Positions 26,643 to 36,183 of a DNA stretch of 64,000 nt are shown piece after piece. The DNA comes from an uncultured Muribaculaceae bacterium. Lineage in GTDB: Bacteria > Bacteroidota > Bacteroidia > Bacteroidales > Muribaculaceae. The notes beneath the pieces are model-generated. The model was given only the letters and a program-made list of their open reading frames with translations. It was not told the origin of the DNA and did not search any database. The DNA lies in contig CAJUKE010000002.1 in the NCBI GenBank assembly GCA_910587075.1, positions 177,111 through 241,110 of the forward strand, in the 5' to 3' direction. Every line of letters starts with the position of its first letter. Position 1 is the stretch's first letter. Both the position numbers and the translations under genes were made by a program.

Positions 26643-28467
26643 GTGAGCGCTTGTATTCGTCGCGCAGGGTGTCAACAACGTTGATTATGTAGTCGCCGGT
26701 CTTTTCGAGGGTCGAGATGATATCCATATAGTAGATACCGCTCTGGTACTCGTAGTGGCGCTCGTTGATGTTCTCGACGTTGGCCGTGCGCAGTTGGTTG
26801 CGCAGGTTGTTGATTTCGCGCTCGCGGTTGTAGGAGCGCAGTATGTCGGGCTCGGTCTGCTTCTCGATGTCGCTCAGGAGCAGAATCATATTGTCCATGG
26901 CCTTGCCGACGTAGTTGAACATCGAGTCGACGTTCTGGTAGATCTCCTCGTTGAACTTCACGCCGCTCTGCTGCTTGCGCAGAAGGATTTTGCCTATGCC
27001 GAGCGCGCAGTCGGCAATGCTCTCAATTTCGGAGTCGATGGAGAGCATCGAGGCTATGCGGCGCTTCGACTCGTTGGAGAGGCGACCCTCGGCGCATCGG
27101 TTGAGGTAGTTGGCGATTTCGATTTCCATGCGGTCCGAAATCTCCTCGTATTTCTCAAGCCGAGAGTAGGTCTTGTTGAAGTCGTCGGAGTTCTCCTTGG
27201 TGTGTACCAGCTCGCGGGCCATCGGGAGCATCCTCGCGACTCGCTCGGCGAACACGTGTATCTCCTTTTCGGCCTGGCTGATGTTGAGCTCGGAGGCCGA
27301 GAGGATACCACCCTGGATGAACTTGAGCTGGAACTCGTCGTCGCCGTGGTGCTTGGCGGGAATGAGCCATTCGACGATTTTCACATACACGTTGGTCAGC
27401 CATATCATTATCGACAGGTTGATGAGGTTGAACACCGTGTGGAACATCGAGAGGCCGAACGACACGCTCACCTGCATCGTGGCGATCATCGAGCGGTGGT
27501 GCAGTATCACGCCGTCGTCGGTCGGGAGCGAGGCGGAGTAGAGCTGGTTGTAGATGTCGGGATTGTTGGCCTGCAGGTTGGTCACATACTGGTAGAGCGC
27601 CGCGGGGTTACCCTGGCCGATCTCCTCGGTAATCCAGGAGTTGAGGTCGACGAAGGGGAAGAACACCGCCAGCACCCACACGGTGCCGAGGAGGTTGAAG
27701 AGCAGGTGGCCCATCGCGGTGCGCTTGGCTGCCACGTTACCGCTCATCGAGGCCAGGAGCGGGGTGATGGTGGTTCCGATGTTGGAGCCGAGCACCAGGG
27801 CGCAGGCCAGGTCGAAGGTAATCCACCCCTTGGAGCACATAATGAGCGTGATGGCGAAGGTGGCGGCCGACGACTGGATGACCATTGTGACTATGAGGCC
27901 CACCAGGCAGAACACCAGCACCGAGCCGAAGCCCATCGAGGCGTAGCGCTGAAGGAACGCGAACATCTCCGGGTTGCTCTGCAGGTCGGGCACATAGTTG
28001 CTGATCATGTCCAGACCCATGAAGAGGAACGCGAAGCCGATGGTGAACTCACCGATTGACTTGGTGCGGCTCTTGCTGGAGAAGAGCAGGGGGATGGCCA
28101 GGCCGATCAGGGGGAGGGCGAAGGCCGAAATGTCGACCTTGAACCCGAACAGGGCTATGATCCAGGCGGTGAACGTGGTGCCGACGTTGGCGCCCATGAT
28201 CACGGCCATCGACTGCGCGAGCGTCATCAGGCCGGCGTTCACGAAGCTCACCACCATCACGGTCGAGGCCGAGGAGCTCTGGATGAGCGCGGTGATGAAG
28301 AAGCCGGTGACCGTGCCGGTGAAGCGGTTGCGCGTCATTGCCGAAAGGATGTTGCGCAGGCGGTCGCCGGCGGCTTTCTGCAACCCTTCGCTCATTACCT
28401 TCATTCCGTAGAGGAAGAGGCCCACGGCTCCTAAGAGTCCGAGAAAGTCAAGTATTGAGTAGTTCAT
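26629..28467 (-). CDS. Na+/phosphate cotransporter family protein with C-terminal PhoU-like domain
   Basis: 612 residues. The N-terminal half holds the two Na_Pi_cotrans repeats with their signature QSSSAST (Q63) and QSSAATFA (about residue 200), plus GANVGTTFT and GSNIGTTIT. The C-terminal about 230 residues form a helical PhoU-like domain (VARMLPMARELVH, IASMLSIDSEIESIADCALGIG). Such NptA/YjbB-type proteins move phosphate or other anions across the inner membrane, the PhoU part probably tuning activity. It lies 46 bp downstream of yidC, and its 3' end overlaps the DUF4271 gene. Confidence 0.9.
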   Translation of the reverse strand: MNYSILDFLGLLGAVGLFLYGMKVMSEGLQKAAGDRLRNILSAMTRNRFTGTVTGFFITALIQSSSASTVMVVSFVNAGLMTLAQSMAVIMGANVGTTFTAWIIALFGFKVDISAFALPLIGLAIPLLFSSKSRTKSIGEFTIGFAFLFMGLDMISNYVPDLQSNPEMFAFLQRYASMGFGSVLVFCLVGLIVTMVIQSSAATFAITLIMCSKGWITFDLACALVLGSNIGTTITPLLASMSGNVAAKRTAMGHLLFNLLGTVWVLAVFFPFVDLNSWITEEIGQGNPAALYQYVTNLQANNPDIYNQLYSASLPTDDGVILHHRSMIATMQVSVSFGLSMFHTVFNLINLSIMIWLTNVYVKIVEWLIPAKHHGDDEFQLKFIQGGILSASELNISQAEKEIHVFAERVARMLPMARELVHTKENSDDFNKTYSRLEKYEEISDRMEIEIANYLNRCAEGRLSNESKRRIASMLSIDSEIESIADCALGIGKILLRKQQSGVKFNEEIYQNVDSMFNYVGKAMDNMILLLSDIEKQTEPDILRSYNREREINNLRNQLRTANVENINERHYEYQSGIYYMDIISTLEKTGDYIINVVDTLRDEYKRSHARG

Positions 28468-28513
28468 CTCGTTTGGGGATGTTTGGTGTTAGCTGCTTTT
28501 GCTAATTGGGGTG

Positions 28514-30625
28514 TCAGCGGCGGTTTTTCTTCTGCTGCTCGCGGAGCATTGCCTGCTGCTGGCGCTGGGCCTCTTCGAGGCGCGCCATGAAGCCTGATTT
28601 CTTCTTGGGCTTGGCGGCGTTGGCCTTCATGCGGGCGCGCACCTTCTCATCGTTGGTGCAGAGGCGGAAAATCCAGGTTTGCACGATGGTGATCAGCAGC
28701 GACAGGAAGTAGTAGTAGCTCAGGCCGGAGGCATAGTCGTTGAAGAAGAACAGGAACATCACCGGCATCATATACATCATCCACTTCATGCCGGGCATCG
28801 AGGCGGAGCTGGGCTGGTTCTGCATATTGATATAGGTGTAGCCGACGTTGGTCACAGTCATCAGCAGGCAGAAGAGGCTCACATGGTTGCCGTACCAGGG
28901 TATGGTGAAGGGGAGGGTGAATATGTAGTCGGGGGCCGAGAGGTCCTTGGCCCAGAGGAAGCTCTCGCCGCGCAGCTCGATGGCCGAGGGGAAGAACCAG
29001 AACATGGCGATCAGGATAGGCATCTGAAGCAGCATGGGCAGGCAGCCGGCCATCGGGCTGGCTCCGGCCTGGGAGTAGAGCTGCATGGTTTTCTGGCTGC
29101 GGGTCATAGCGTTCTCCTGGCCGGGATACTTGTCGTTGATAGCTTTGATTTCGGGGGCGAGAACGCGCATCTTGGCCTGCGACGTGAAGCTCTTGTAGGT
29201 CAGGGGGAAGAGGATTACCTTGATGAACACCGTCAGCAGGAAGATAATCAAGCCGTAGGAGCTGATGAACTTGCTGAGGAAGGTGAACACGGGTATGATG
29301 ATGAGCGTGTTGATCCAGCGGAAAATCGGCCATCCCAGGGGGATGAGGTCGGTGAGGTCGAGCGAGGGGTCGTCCTTGTCGGCCTTGAGCTCGTCGCTGA
29401 GCTTATCGAGCAGGGGGTAGAGGTTGGGGCCGAGGAAAATATCGAAGCTGGCGGGGTTCTCGCTGGTGGAGTTGTAGTCGATGGTGGCTTTGGCGCTGAG
29501 GTCCTTAACGAAGTGGGGGGCACCCTTGAGGTCCTTCGACGACACTTCGGCCGAGAGGAAGGCCGAGCGGGGTATCATCACCGACGAGAAGAACTGGTTC
29601 TTGAAGGCGATCCACTTCAGGCGCTGGTCGAGCTGCTCCTCCTCTTCGCCCTGGGCGTTGAGGTTGTCGGGCGAGTCGCCGATGAATTTGTAGTATAGGC
29701 CCGAGTTGCGCTCCTCGAAGGTGCGTCCCACCTCGTTGCGGTGCATGCGCTGGCTCCAGTGGAAGTCGGCGGTGGCCACGCTGGGGGGGATGATGCTCTC
29801 CATGCCTTTCTGCACGATGTCCATGCGCACGACGTAGCTACCCTTGGGGAGGGTGTAGCGGAGCCCCCAGAAGGCGCCCCCTCCGAGGTCGAGCTTCATC
29901 ATCACCGTCGAGTCGTTGACCTGCTCGGGGGTGAAGTAGAAGTCGGCGGTGTTGAAGCGCTGGGTGGCCGAGGTGAGTATGAAGCTGTACGAGGCGTCGC
30001 CGGGGCGCATCACCTGCACGCGCGCGGTGTCGACGGCGTCGTCCTTTGCCGATTTCGGCAGGTAGGTGTCGTAGTCGAGCAGGGTGGCGCGGGCTATCCG
30101 GCCTCCGAGGGCCTGGAGTTCGAGATCGACCACGTCGTTGCGGAGGCTTACGGTGCGGTCGGTGCCCGAGAGGTGGCGGGCGAATCCGCGGTAGCGGTCG
30201 GCGTCCTCAAGCGCGCCGCGCAGGTTTTTCAGCGCTTCGCGGCGGTTGTCGAGGCTGATGTCGTCGCCGAAACGGCCTGATGCCACGGCGGCGTAGTCGA
30301 GCACGGTGTCGAGCGCCTGCACGGTGCCGCTCACGGCGCCGTTCTCGCATACGAGGTCGACTTTCGAGGTTTTGTAGCGGGGTGCGGAGGCGGTGTCGCC
30401 GGCGGCGGCCATACGCACAACCGAAGGCACGGCGGCGGCTTCGGCGGCTGTCAGGGTGTCAACGGCGAATGATTTCTTTTCGTTCTTGGCGGCCTCGGCC
30501 TGCTGTGCCTCGGCTTGCTGCTCCATCTCCTGGATGCGTCGCTCCTGTTGTCCTTTGTTGATGTACATGAATCCGAAGATCACCATGCCCATCAGAAGGA
30601 ATCCTAAAAGGGTGTTTTTGTCCAT
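28514..30625 (-). CDS. yidC: Membrane protein insertase YidC
   Basis: 703 residues, somewhat long. An N-terminal anchor (TLLGFLLMGMVIFGFMYI) is followed by a large periplasmic beta-domain (about 60-440). The conserved Oxa1/YidC five-helix core comes next (SSYGLIIFLLTVFIKVILF, LTYKSFTSQAKMRVLAPE, GASPMAGCLPMLLQMPILIA), then a basic tail (KPKKKSGFMARLEE... KKNRR). It inserts and folds inner-membrane proteins with or without Sec. It is 81 bp downstream of pyrG with no promoter box seen between, so a pyrG-yidC transcript is likely. The accessory factor yidD is about 4 kb further along the same strand. Confidence 0.95.
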   Translation of the reverse strand: MDKNTLLGFLLMGMVIFGFMYINKGQQERRIQEMEQQAEAQQAEAAKNEKKSFAVDTLTAAEAAAVPSVVRMAAAGDTASAPRYKTSKVDLVCENGAVSGTVQALDTVLDYAAVASGRFGDDISLDNRREALKNLRGALEDADRYRGFARHLSGTDRTVSLRNDVVDLELQALGGRIARATLLDYDTYLPKSAKDDAVDTARVQVMRPGDASYSFILTSATQRFNTADFYFTPEQVNDSTVMMKLDLGGGAFWGLRYTLPKGSYVVRMDIVQKGMESIIPPSVATADFHWSQRMHRNEVGRTFEERNSGLYYKFIGDSPDNLNAQGEEEEQLDQRLKWIAFKNQFFSSVMIPRSAFLSAEVSSKDLKGAPHFVKDLSAKATIDYNSTSENPASFDIFLGPNLYPLLDKLSDELKADKDDPSLDLTDLIPLGWPIFRWINTLIIIPVFTFLSKFISSYGLIIFLLTVFIKVILFPLTYKSFTSQAKMRVLAPEIKAINDKYPGQENAMTRSQKTMQLYSQAGASPMAGCLPMLLQMPILIAMFWFFPSAIELRGESFLWAKDLSAPDYIFTLPFTIPWYGNHVSLFCLLMTVTNVGYTYINMQNQPSSASMPGMKWMMYMMPVMFLFFFNDYASGLSYYYFLSLLITIVQTWIFRLCTNDEKVRARMKANAAKPKKKSGFMARLEEAQRQQQAMLREQQKKNRR

Positions 30626-30706
30626 TTCTGCTTTGTGAGGAGGAGTGATGTGTGGGGGTTATCGTAATTAATTAACGTTGAATTCTTCGCGGATGGCGCG
30701 GGGGTG

Positions 30707-32326
30707 TCAGGCCCCGGCCTTTTCGTCGGCATACCTGATGGCGGCGCCGATGAAACTCATGAAAAGCGGGTGGGGCGAGAGCACCGTCGATGAGTATTCG
30801 GGGTGGTACTGCGTGCCCAGGAACCAGCGCCTGCCGGGAATCTCGACGATTTCCACCAGGTGGGTGAGCGGGTTTTCGCCCACGCACGCCATGCCGGCTT
30901 CCTCGAAGCGGCGGCGGTAGCTGTCGTTGAATTCGAAGCGGTGGCGGTGGCGCTCGCTCACGAGGGTCGAACCGTAGGCCTCGGCGGCGAGAGAGCCGGG
31001 CTTGAGGGCGCAGTCATACGCCCCGAGGCGCATCGTGCCCCCGAGGTTCGATATGTTTTTCTGCTCTTCCATGATGTCGATCACCTTGTCGGGGGTGAGC
31101 GGGTTCATTTCCGAAGAGTTCGCTTCGGGGAGGCCGAGCACGTCGCGGGCGAACTCGATTACCATGCACTGCATGCCCAGGCATATGCCGAAGGTGGGCA
31201 CGTCGTGTTCGCGGGCCCACTTCAGGGCGGCGAACTTGCCGTCGATGCCGCGGTGGCCGAAGCCGGGGGCTATCACTATGCCGTCGAGCGGGGCGAGGAG
31301 CTCCCCGGCGTTGGCGTCGTTGATTTTCTCGGAGTGAATGAAGCGGAGGTCGAGCTTGCGGTCGTTGTAGGTGGCTGCCTGGAAGAGGGCCTCGTTGATC
31401 GACTTGTAGGCGTCCTGAAGCTCGACGTATTTCCCTACCAGCCCTATGCGCACCGGCTTTTCGGCGCCGCGCATCTTCTCCAGGAAGTTGAGCCAGGGGG
31501 CCATATGGGGCTCACCCTCGGGGGTGACGCCGGTTTTGCGGAGCACGATTTCGTCGAGGTGCTGGGCGTGCATCGCCAGGGGAACCTCGTAGATCGAGGG
31601 GCAGTCGATTGACTGGATCACGGCGTCGGGGGCCACGTTGCAGAAGAGCGCGATCTTGCGCCTCATATCGGCGTTGATGTCGTGCTCGGTGCGGAGCACC
31701 AGTATGTCGGGCTGTATGCCGAGCTCCTGGAGCTTCTTGACGGAGTGCTGCGTCGGCTTGGTTTTCAGTTCCTTGGCTGCGGCGATGAAGGGGACGTAGG
31801 TCAGGTGCACGCATAGGCTGTTCTCACCTAACTCCCAACGCAGTTGGCGCACGGCCTCCAGGAACGGGAGCGACTCGATGTCGCCCACCACGCCTCCGAT
31901 TTCGGTGATTACGAAGTCGTAGTCGCCCGTCAGGCCGAGCTGCTTCACGTTGCGTTTGATTTCGTCGGTGATGTGGGGCACGATCTGCACCGTTTTGCCA
32001 AGGTAGTCGCCGCGGCGCTCCTTGTCGATCACGTTCTGGTAGATGCGTCCCGTGGTGATGCTGTTGGCCTTGGTGGTGTGGATGTTGGTGAACCGTTCGT
32101 AGTGCCCCAGGTCGAGGTCGGCCTCGTGGCCGTCGACGGTGACGTAGCACTCGCCGTGCTCGTAGGGGTTGAGCGTCCCGGGATCGACGTTGATGTAGGG
32201 GTCGAACTTCTGGATTGTCACCCTGTAGCCGCGGGCTATCAACAAGCGGGCGAGCGATGAGGAGATAATCCCTTTTCCGAGAGATGACACCACGCCGCCT
32301 GTGACAAAAATATACTTAGTTTCCAC
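30707..32326 (-). CDS. pyrG: CTP synthase
   Basis: 539 residues, normal length. The N-terminal synthetase domain has the nucleotide-binding KYIFVTGGVVSSLGKGI and DPYINVDPGTLNPYEHGE. The C-terminal class I glutamine amidotransferase domain has the nucleophile in FGICLGMQCMVIEF and the His/Glu pair in QYHPEYSS. It converts UTP to CTP using glutamine. The ATG lies 32 bp after a TAACTTTG box, so it probably heads the pyrG-yidC-symporter-DUF4271 series. Confidence 0.97.
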   Translation of the reverse strand: METKYIFVTGGVVSSLGKGIISSSLARLLIARGYRVTIQKFDPYINVDPGTLNPYEHGECYVTVDGHEADLDLGHYERFTNIHTTKANSITTGRIYQNVIDKERRGDYLGKTVQIVPHITDEIKRNVKQLGLTGDYDFVITEIGGVVGDIESLPFLEAVRQLRWELGENSLCVHLTYVPFIAAAKELKTKPTQHSVKKLQELGIQPDILVLRTEHDINADMRRKIALFCNVAPDAVIQSIDCPSIYEVPLAMHAQHLDEIVLRKTGVTPEGEPHMAPWLNFLEKMRGAEKPVRIGLVGKYVELQDAYKSINEALFQAATYNDRKLDLRFIHSEKINDANAGELLAPLDGIVIAPGFGHRGIDGKFAALKWAREHDVPTFGICLGMQCMVIEFARDVLGLPEANSSEMNPLTPDKVIDIMEEQKNISNLGGTMRLGAYDCALKPGSLAAEAYGSTLVSERHRHRFEFNDSYRRRFEEAGMACVGENPLTHLVEIVEIPGRRWFLGTQYHPEYSSTVLSPHPLFMSFIGAAIRYADEKAGA

Positions 32327-32357
32327 TATGTGTCGGATGCTTGTGTTGTTTGCGCGA

Positions 32358-32365
32358 CAAAGTTA
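32358..32365 (-). promoter_or_regulatory. -7 box for pyrG (TAACTTTG)
   Basis: The minus strand reads TAACTTTGTC, 32 bp before the pyrG ATG; an exact consensus match. Confidence 0.65.
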
Positions 32366-32377
32366 GAAAAAAAATCG

Positions 32378-33214
32378 CTAACCTCCGCCCGGTTCGGCCG
32401 CAAAATCGCGGGGGAATTCGCGCAGGGCGTACAGCGCCCCCTCGGCCAAATGGCGCAGGGCGCCTACGAAGGTGGCCTTCCCGGCCCGGCGGAGCCTCCA
32501 GGCGGTGAGCGGAATCCGCGGCACCCACATCACGCGGTGGCGCAGGGCGGTCAGCGCGCCGGTGGTGCGCAGCAGCCCCGGAGGGCTTTTCGGAAGCGCC
32601 CCGGAGGTGAGGGTGGGGTGCTCGGCGATGGTCGCGGGGAAGAAACGGCAGTTGAGGCCGCGCTTTACCGCCGTCAGCAGAAAGAATTCATCCTCCCCGG
32701 CGGTGAGGTAGGGGGCGCCGGGGCCGAACAGGGGGCTGAACCTTAGCCTCCCGGCGCGGCTGTCGCGCCTGAGCGCTATCTCGAAGGTGGTCTGGTAAAA
32801 GCCTCTCGGTATGGGGCGCAACGGGGTTTCGGCCTCGGGGTACGGCTTGCGGTCGGGGCTGTCGTAGCGGAATGAGGCGTATTCCAGCTCCGGGTCGCGC
32901 TCGAAAACGCGCCTCACAGTGTCGAACGCCTCCGGGCGGTACACCAGGTCGTCGTCGCCGATGAGTATGATGTCGGCGTCGCAGTGTTCGAGGGCGTTGT
33001 TCCGATTGGATGACAGCCCCTTGCCATCGAACCGTAGCACGGTCGTGTCGCGCCGCCCGGCTATCGCTTCGGGGATGGGCGCCCCGCGGTGGTCCTGCCA
33101 CGATACGACGTAGCCCACCCCCTCGCGTTCGGGGGGCAGCATACGCTCCACCCTGGCTATCCCCTCGGGCTTGTGCGTCGGCACGGCGAGCTGCAATGTA
33201 AGTCTGTGTCCCAT
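32378..33214 (-). CDS. Glycosyltransferase family 2-like protein
   Basis: 278 residues from the chosen ATG. GT-A fold features: N-terminal beta strand LTLQLAVPTHKPEG, SSNRNNALEHCDADIILIGDDD with the metal-binding DDD (DXD) motif, and later AGEDEFFLLTAVKRGLNC, where an acidic residue acts as catalytic base in this family. Donor and acceptor are unknown. An earlier ATG at 33253 would add 13 residues; I prefer 33214 because family members begin at the strand and a TATATTCG box lies between the two. It stands alone between pyrG and a repeat-rich gap. Confidence 0.75.
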   Translation of the reverse strand: MGHRLTLQLAVPTHKPEGIARVERMLPPEREGVGYVVSWQDHRGAPIPEAIAGRRDTTVLRFDGKGLSSNRNNALEHCDADIILIGDDDLVYRPEAFDTVRRVFERDPELEYASFRYDSPDRKPYPEAETPLRPIPRGFYQTTFEIALRRDSRAGRLRFSPLFGPGAPYLTAGEDEFFLLTAVKRGLNCRFFPATIAEHPTLTSGALPKSPPGLLRTTGALTALRHRVMWVPRIPLTAWRLRRAGKATFVGALRHLAEGALYALREFPRDFAAEPGGG

Positions 33215-33321
33215 TCTCCCGCGAATATAATGAAAAAATGGCTGCTTCGCCATCGAGTAATTCGAAATTGCTACAAATGAAGCTACAAATGAAGCGCTAA
33301 CCCGCCATTTCGCTCCCTGTG

Positions 33322-33422
33322 CAAGATCTCCGACCTTGCTTTATATCCGCGCCTACCCCCCCACCAACCGCCGCTGGCGCGGCTTATGGCGGGGCTTCCA
33401 ATGTTCAAGGTCTCCGACCTTG
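33322..33422. repeat. GGA-loop twin-hairpin element, copy 1
   Basis: A 101-bp unit bounded by caagatctccgaccttg (33322-33338) and caaggtctccgaccttg (33406-33422). Each end is a 7-bp stem with a 3-nt loop (GGA on the complementary strand). The centre holds an imperfect inverted repeat (ccccaccaaccgccgc against gcggcttatggcgggg). Two more copies lie at 43798-44026. Confidence 0.85.
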
Positions 33423-33505
33423 GTAGTGTATCGGATTATTCTTGTTGGATTAAAAAAAATTAAATAAAAAGGGGCGGGTAGGGCGTAAAGTCGGCGGGTT
33501 TGTTG

Positions 33506-33513
33506 TACCTTTG
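33506..33513 (+). promoter_or_regulatory. -7 box for the DEAD-box helicase gene (TACCTTTG)
   Basis: TACCTTTG matches TAnnTTTG and is the only good box before the helicase ATG, 194 bp downstream, which implies a long leader. Confidence 0.55.
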
Positions 33514-33707
33514 TGGTTTCCAACATACATCCCGGAATGAGATATATCGGATTTCGCCGAATATGCCGCGTGCGCGTGCTGGTCGGCGGAAATAAGAAGC
33601 GGCGCTGAGGAAATGGCCCCCTGTAGATCTCGATTCCGTTTTTATCTACATTGGGTGGCGGCGGTCCTTAGCCGCCCTTGCCTCCCGCTAACAGCAATTA
33701 TTTTTAT
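33514..33707 (+). other. Long structured 5' leader of the DEAD-box helicase gene
   Basis: No gene fits in these 194 bases. A hairpin with perfect 7-bp arms (tgtagat 33622-33628, atctaca 33644-33650) and a second one (ggcggc/gccgcc, 33657-33676) lie close to the start codon. Long leaders are known for cold-induced DEAD-box helicase genes in other bacteria; that this one acts similarly is inference. Confidence 0.35.
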
Positions 33708-35525
33708 ATGACATTTGAAGAATTAGGCGTAAGCGAACCGCTGCGCCGCGCCATAGAGGAAATGGGTTTCGAGAACCCTATGCCCGTGCAGGAAAAGGTG
33801 ATACCCCACCTGCTGACACAAGAGGGCGACGTGGTGGCCCTCGCCCAGACCGGCACCGGCAAAACGGCAGCCTTCGGCCTCCCGGTGCTGCAGAGGGTTG
33901 ACCCCGAGCGGCTGGTGCCCCAGGCGCTCATCCTCTCGCCGACCCGCGAGCTCTGCCTGCAGATCGCTTCCGACCTGGCCGACTTTTCCAAGCATATGCC
34001 CGACATCAAGGTGATCCCGGTATACGGCGGGTCGAGCATCCAGAGCCAGATACGTTCGCTCCGCGAGGGCGCTCAGATCATCGTGGCCACTCCCGGCCGA
34101 CTCATCGACCTCATCAACCGCGGGGTGGTGAAACTCGGCGACGTGCACACCGTGATCCTCGACGAGGCCGACGAGATGCTCAATATGGGCTTCCTCGACT
34201 CGATTAACGAGATTCTGGAACATGTGCCCCAGGAGCGAAAGATGCTGATGTTCTCGGCCACTATGCCCAAGGAGATCGCGAAAATCGCCAAAAAATACAT
34301 GAAGGACCCGGTGGAGTTCGTGATCGGCACCCGCAACGAGGGGGCCGCCAACGTGCGCCACATATATTATATGGTCAACGCCCGCGACAAGTACCTCGCC
34401 CTGAAACGCGTCGCCGACGATAACCCCGATATCTACGCCATCGTGTTCTGCCGCACCCGCCGCGACACCCAGGAGGTGGCTGAAAACCTCATCCGCGACG
34501 GCTATAACGCCGATTCGCTCCACGGCGACCTCTCACAGCAGCAGCGCGACATGGTGATGAAGAAGTTCCGCGACCGGGTGGTTACTATGCTGGTGGCTAC
34601 CGACGTGGCCGCCCGCGGCCTTGATGTCGACGACCTCACGCACGTCATCAACTACGGTCTGCCCGACGATGCCGCTGTCTACACCCACCGCTCGGGACGC
34701 ACCGGCCGCGCCGGAAAGACCGGTGTCAGCGTGGCCATAATCCACTCGCGCGAGAAGGGGCGCCTGCGCGAGATCGAGCGCATCATTGGCAAGACCTTTG
34801 AGCGCAAGGAGGTGCCCACTCCCGAGCACATCGTCGAGAAGCAGCTCTACTGCCTGGCCGACCGCATCGAGCGCGCCGAGGTCGACGATGCCGAGATGGA
34901 GCGCTATATGCCCGGCGTCATGAAGAAGCTCGGCTGGCTTTCGGCCGAGGACCTCACCAAGCGCGTGCTCTCCCTGGAGCTGCGCCGACTGCTCAACTAT
35001 TACAAGGACGCGCCGACCATCGACCTGATCGACGAGAAGCCTACCCGGAAAAAGACCGAGAAGGAACGCGCCATCGAGGGCCCCCGCTCCGATAAGGAGA
35101 AGGACCGCCGCACAGCCTCGAAGGGCATGGCCCGTATCTACGTCAACCTCGGCAAGCGCGACGGCTTCTTCGCCGGCAACCTCATCGATATGCTCAACAA
35201 GGGTGTCGACGGGCCGCGTGTCGACGTTGGGCGCATCGACCTGCTCCCCGCCTACTCGCTCTTCGACATCAAGAAGTCCGACGCCAAGAGGGTGGTGAAC
35301 TCCCTCAAGGGGCTGGAATTTATGGGCAAGAGAGTCTACAGCGAGGTGGCCGAGGCCGACAAGGACTACACCCGCGCCGCGTCGCGCCGCTCCCGCGAGA
35401 AGGCCGACGCCGCCCCGGCTCCAGCCAACCGCCGCGAACGCCGCAAGGAGAAATTCGCCCACAAGGATGAGGTGATGGACCCCTACGATTCGTTCGCGAT
35501 GTTCAAAAAGAAATCCAAGAAATAA
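33708..35525 (+). CDS. DEAD-box RNA helicase (CsdA/DeaD-like)
   Basis: 605 residues. Helicase motifs occur in order: Q motif near the N-terminus, AQTGTGKT (I), PTRELCLQ (Ia), TPGRL (Ib), DEADEML (II), SATMP (III), VFCRTRRDTQE (IV), HGDLSQQQRD, ATDVAARGLDVD (V) and HRSGRTGRAG (VI). A C-terminal DbpA-type RNA-binding domain (ARIYVNLGKRDGFFAGNLID) and a basic tail follow, as in CsdA/DeaD, which remodel rRNA and mRNA structure. The TTG at 33678 is an alternative start, but the ATG at 33708 (MTFEELGVSE) fits the family. DUF3256 follows 10 bp after the stop, suggesting co-transcription. Confidence 0.93.
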   Translation: MTFEELGVSEPLRRAIEEMGFENPMPVQEKVIPHLLTQEGDVVALAQTGTGKTAAFGLPVLQRVDPERLVPQALILSPTRELCLQIASDLADFSKHMPDIKVIPVYGGSSIQSQIRSLREGAQIIVATPGRLIDLINRGVVKLGDVHTVILDEADEMLNMGFLDSINEILEHVPQERKMLMFSATMPKEIAKIAKKYMKDPVEFVIGTRNEGAANVRHIYYMVNARDKYLALKRVADDNPDIYAIVFCRTRRDTQEVAENLIRDGYNADSLHGDLSQQQRDMVMKKFRDRVVTMLVATDVAARGLDVDDLTHVINYGLPDDAAVYTHRSGRTGRAGKTGVSVAIIHSREKGRLREIERIIGKTFERKEVPTPEHIVEKQLYCLADRIERAEVDDAEMERYMPGVMKKLGWLSAEDLTKRVLSLELRRLLNYYKDAPTIDLIDEKPTRKKTEKERAIEGPRSDKEKDRRTASKGMARIYVNLGKRDGFFAGNLIDMLNKGVDGPRVDVGRIDLLPAYSLFDIKKSDAKRVVNSLKGLEFMGKRVYSEVAEADKDYTRAASRRSREKADAAPAPANRRERRKEKFAHKDEVMDPYDSFAMFKKKSKK

Positions 35526-35535
35526 CCGACAGTAT

Positions 35536-36183
35536 ATGCGCCGCAAACTGATTTTCACAGCCGTAGCCGCCGCGATAGCCGCGGCGTCCGTCGCGGTTCC
35601 GCGCCGCGCGGCCGCCGTCACCGCCGCCGAGGCTTTCGCCAAGGCCCCGGCAGCGGTGTTCCCCACGGTCGACTCCCTGACGAGGCTCGATATGATCGAC
35701 TACTTCAACAGCGGGTCGGCCAAGGCATCGCGCAATCTCCTGCGGGGCGACTGCCGGGTGACGGCGGTCAGCGACGCGAGGCTCGACTTCGAGTCGTCCG
35801 ACATCTCGACCCACTCGATCGAGCTGCTCCCCGCCGCGAAGGGCGACACGGTGGTGATGCTCATATCCACCATGCGCACCCCCGCCGAGGATTCGCGGGT
35901 GCGCTTCTTCACAACTTCCTGGAGCGAGCTGCCGGGGATGATGGATTCCGCCGGGCTCGCCGACTGGCTTACGCCCGAGGGGCGCCGCGACAGGGTGGAC
36001 GTGGAGAATGCCGTACCGTTCATCCTCGCGACCGCCACTTATGACCCCGCGACCTCGATTCTGACCCTGGCGTGCGACCCCGCGGCCTACCTCCCGAAGG
36101 AGGGTGCCGAGGTGGCCGAAAGGGGGCTGAAGCGTACGCTCAGCTTCCACTGGGACGGCAAACGAATGAAACTGATGAAATGA
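35536..36183 (+). CDS. DUF3256-like exported protein
   Basis: 215 residues with an Ala-rich signal peptide (FTAVAAAIAAASVAVP). The rest (VDSLTRLDMIDYFNSGSAKAS, LLPAAKGDTVVMLISTMRTP) resembles the DUF3256 family of Bacteroidales, whose function is not known. The stop overlaps the xseA start as ATGA (36180-36183), so translation of the two is probably coupled; this order is familiar in Bacteroidales. A periplasmic location is inferred. Confidence 0.75.
   Translation: MRRKLIFTAVAAAIAAASVAVPRRAAAVTAAEAFAKAPAAVFPTVDSLTRLDMIDYFNSGSAKASRNLLRGDCRVTAVSDARLDFESSDISTHSIELLPAAKGDTVVMLISTMRTPAEDSRVRFFTTSWSELPGMMDSAGLADWLTPEGRRDRVDVENAVPFILATATYDPATSILTLACDPAAYLPKEGAEVAERGLKRTLSFHWDGKRMKLMK

Noticed and set aside
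33215..33253. Upstream ATG (33253) for the glycosyltransferase
   Set aside because: The added 13 residues have no family match and a TATATTCG box lies between the two ATGs; not fully excluded.
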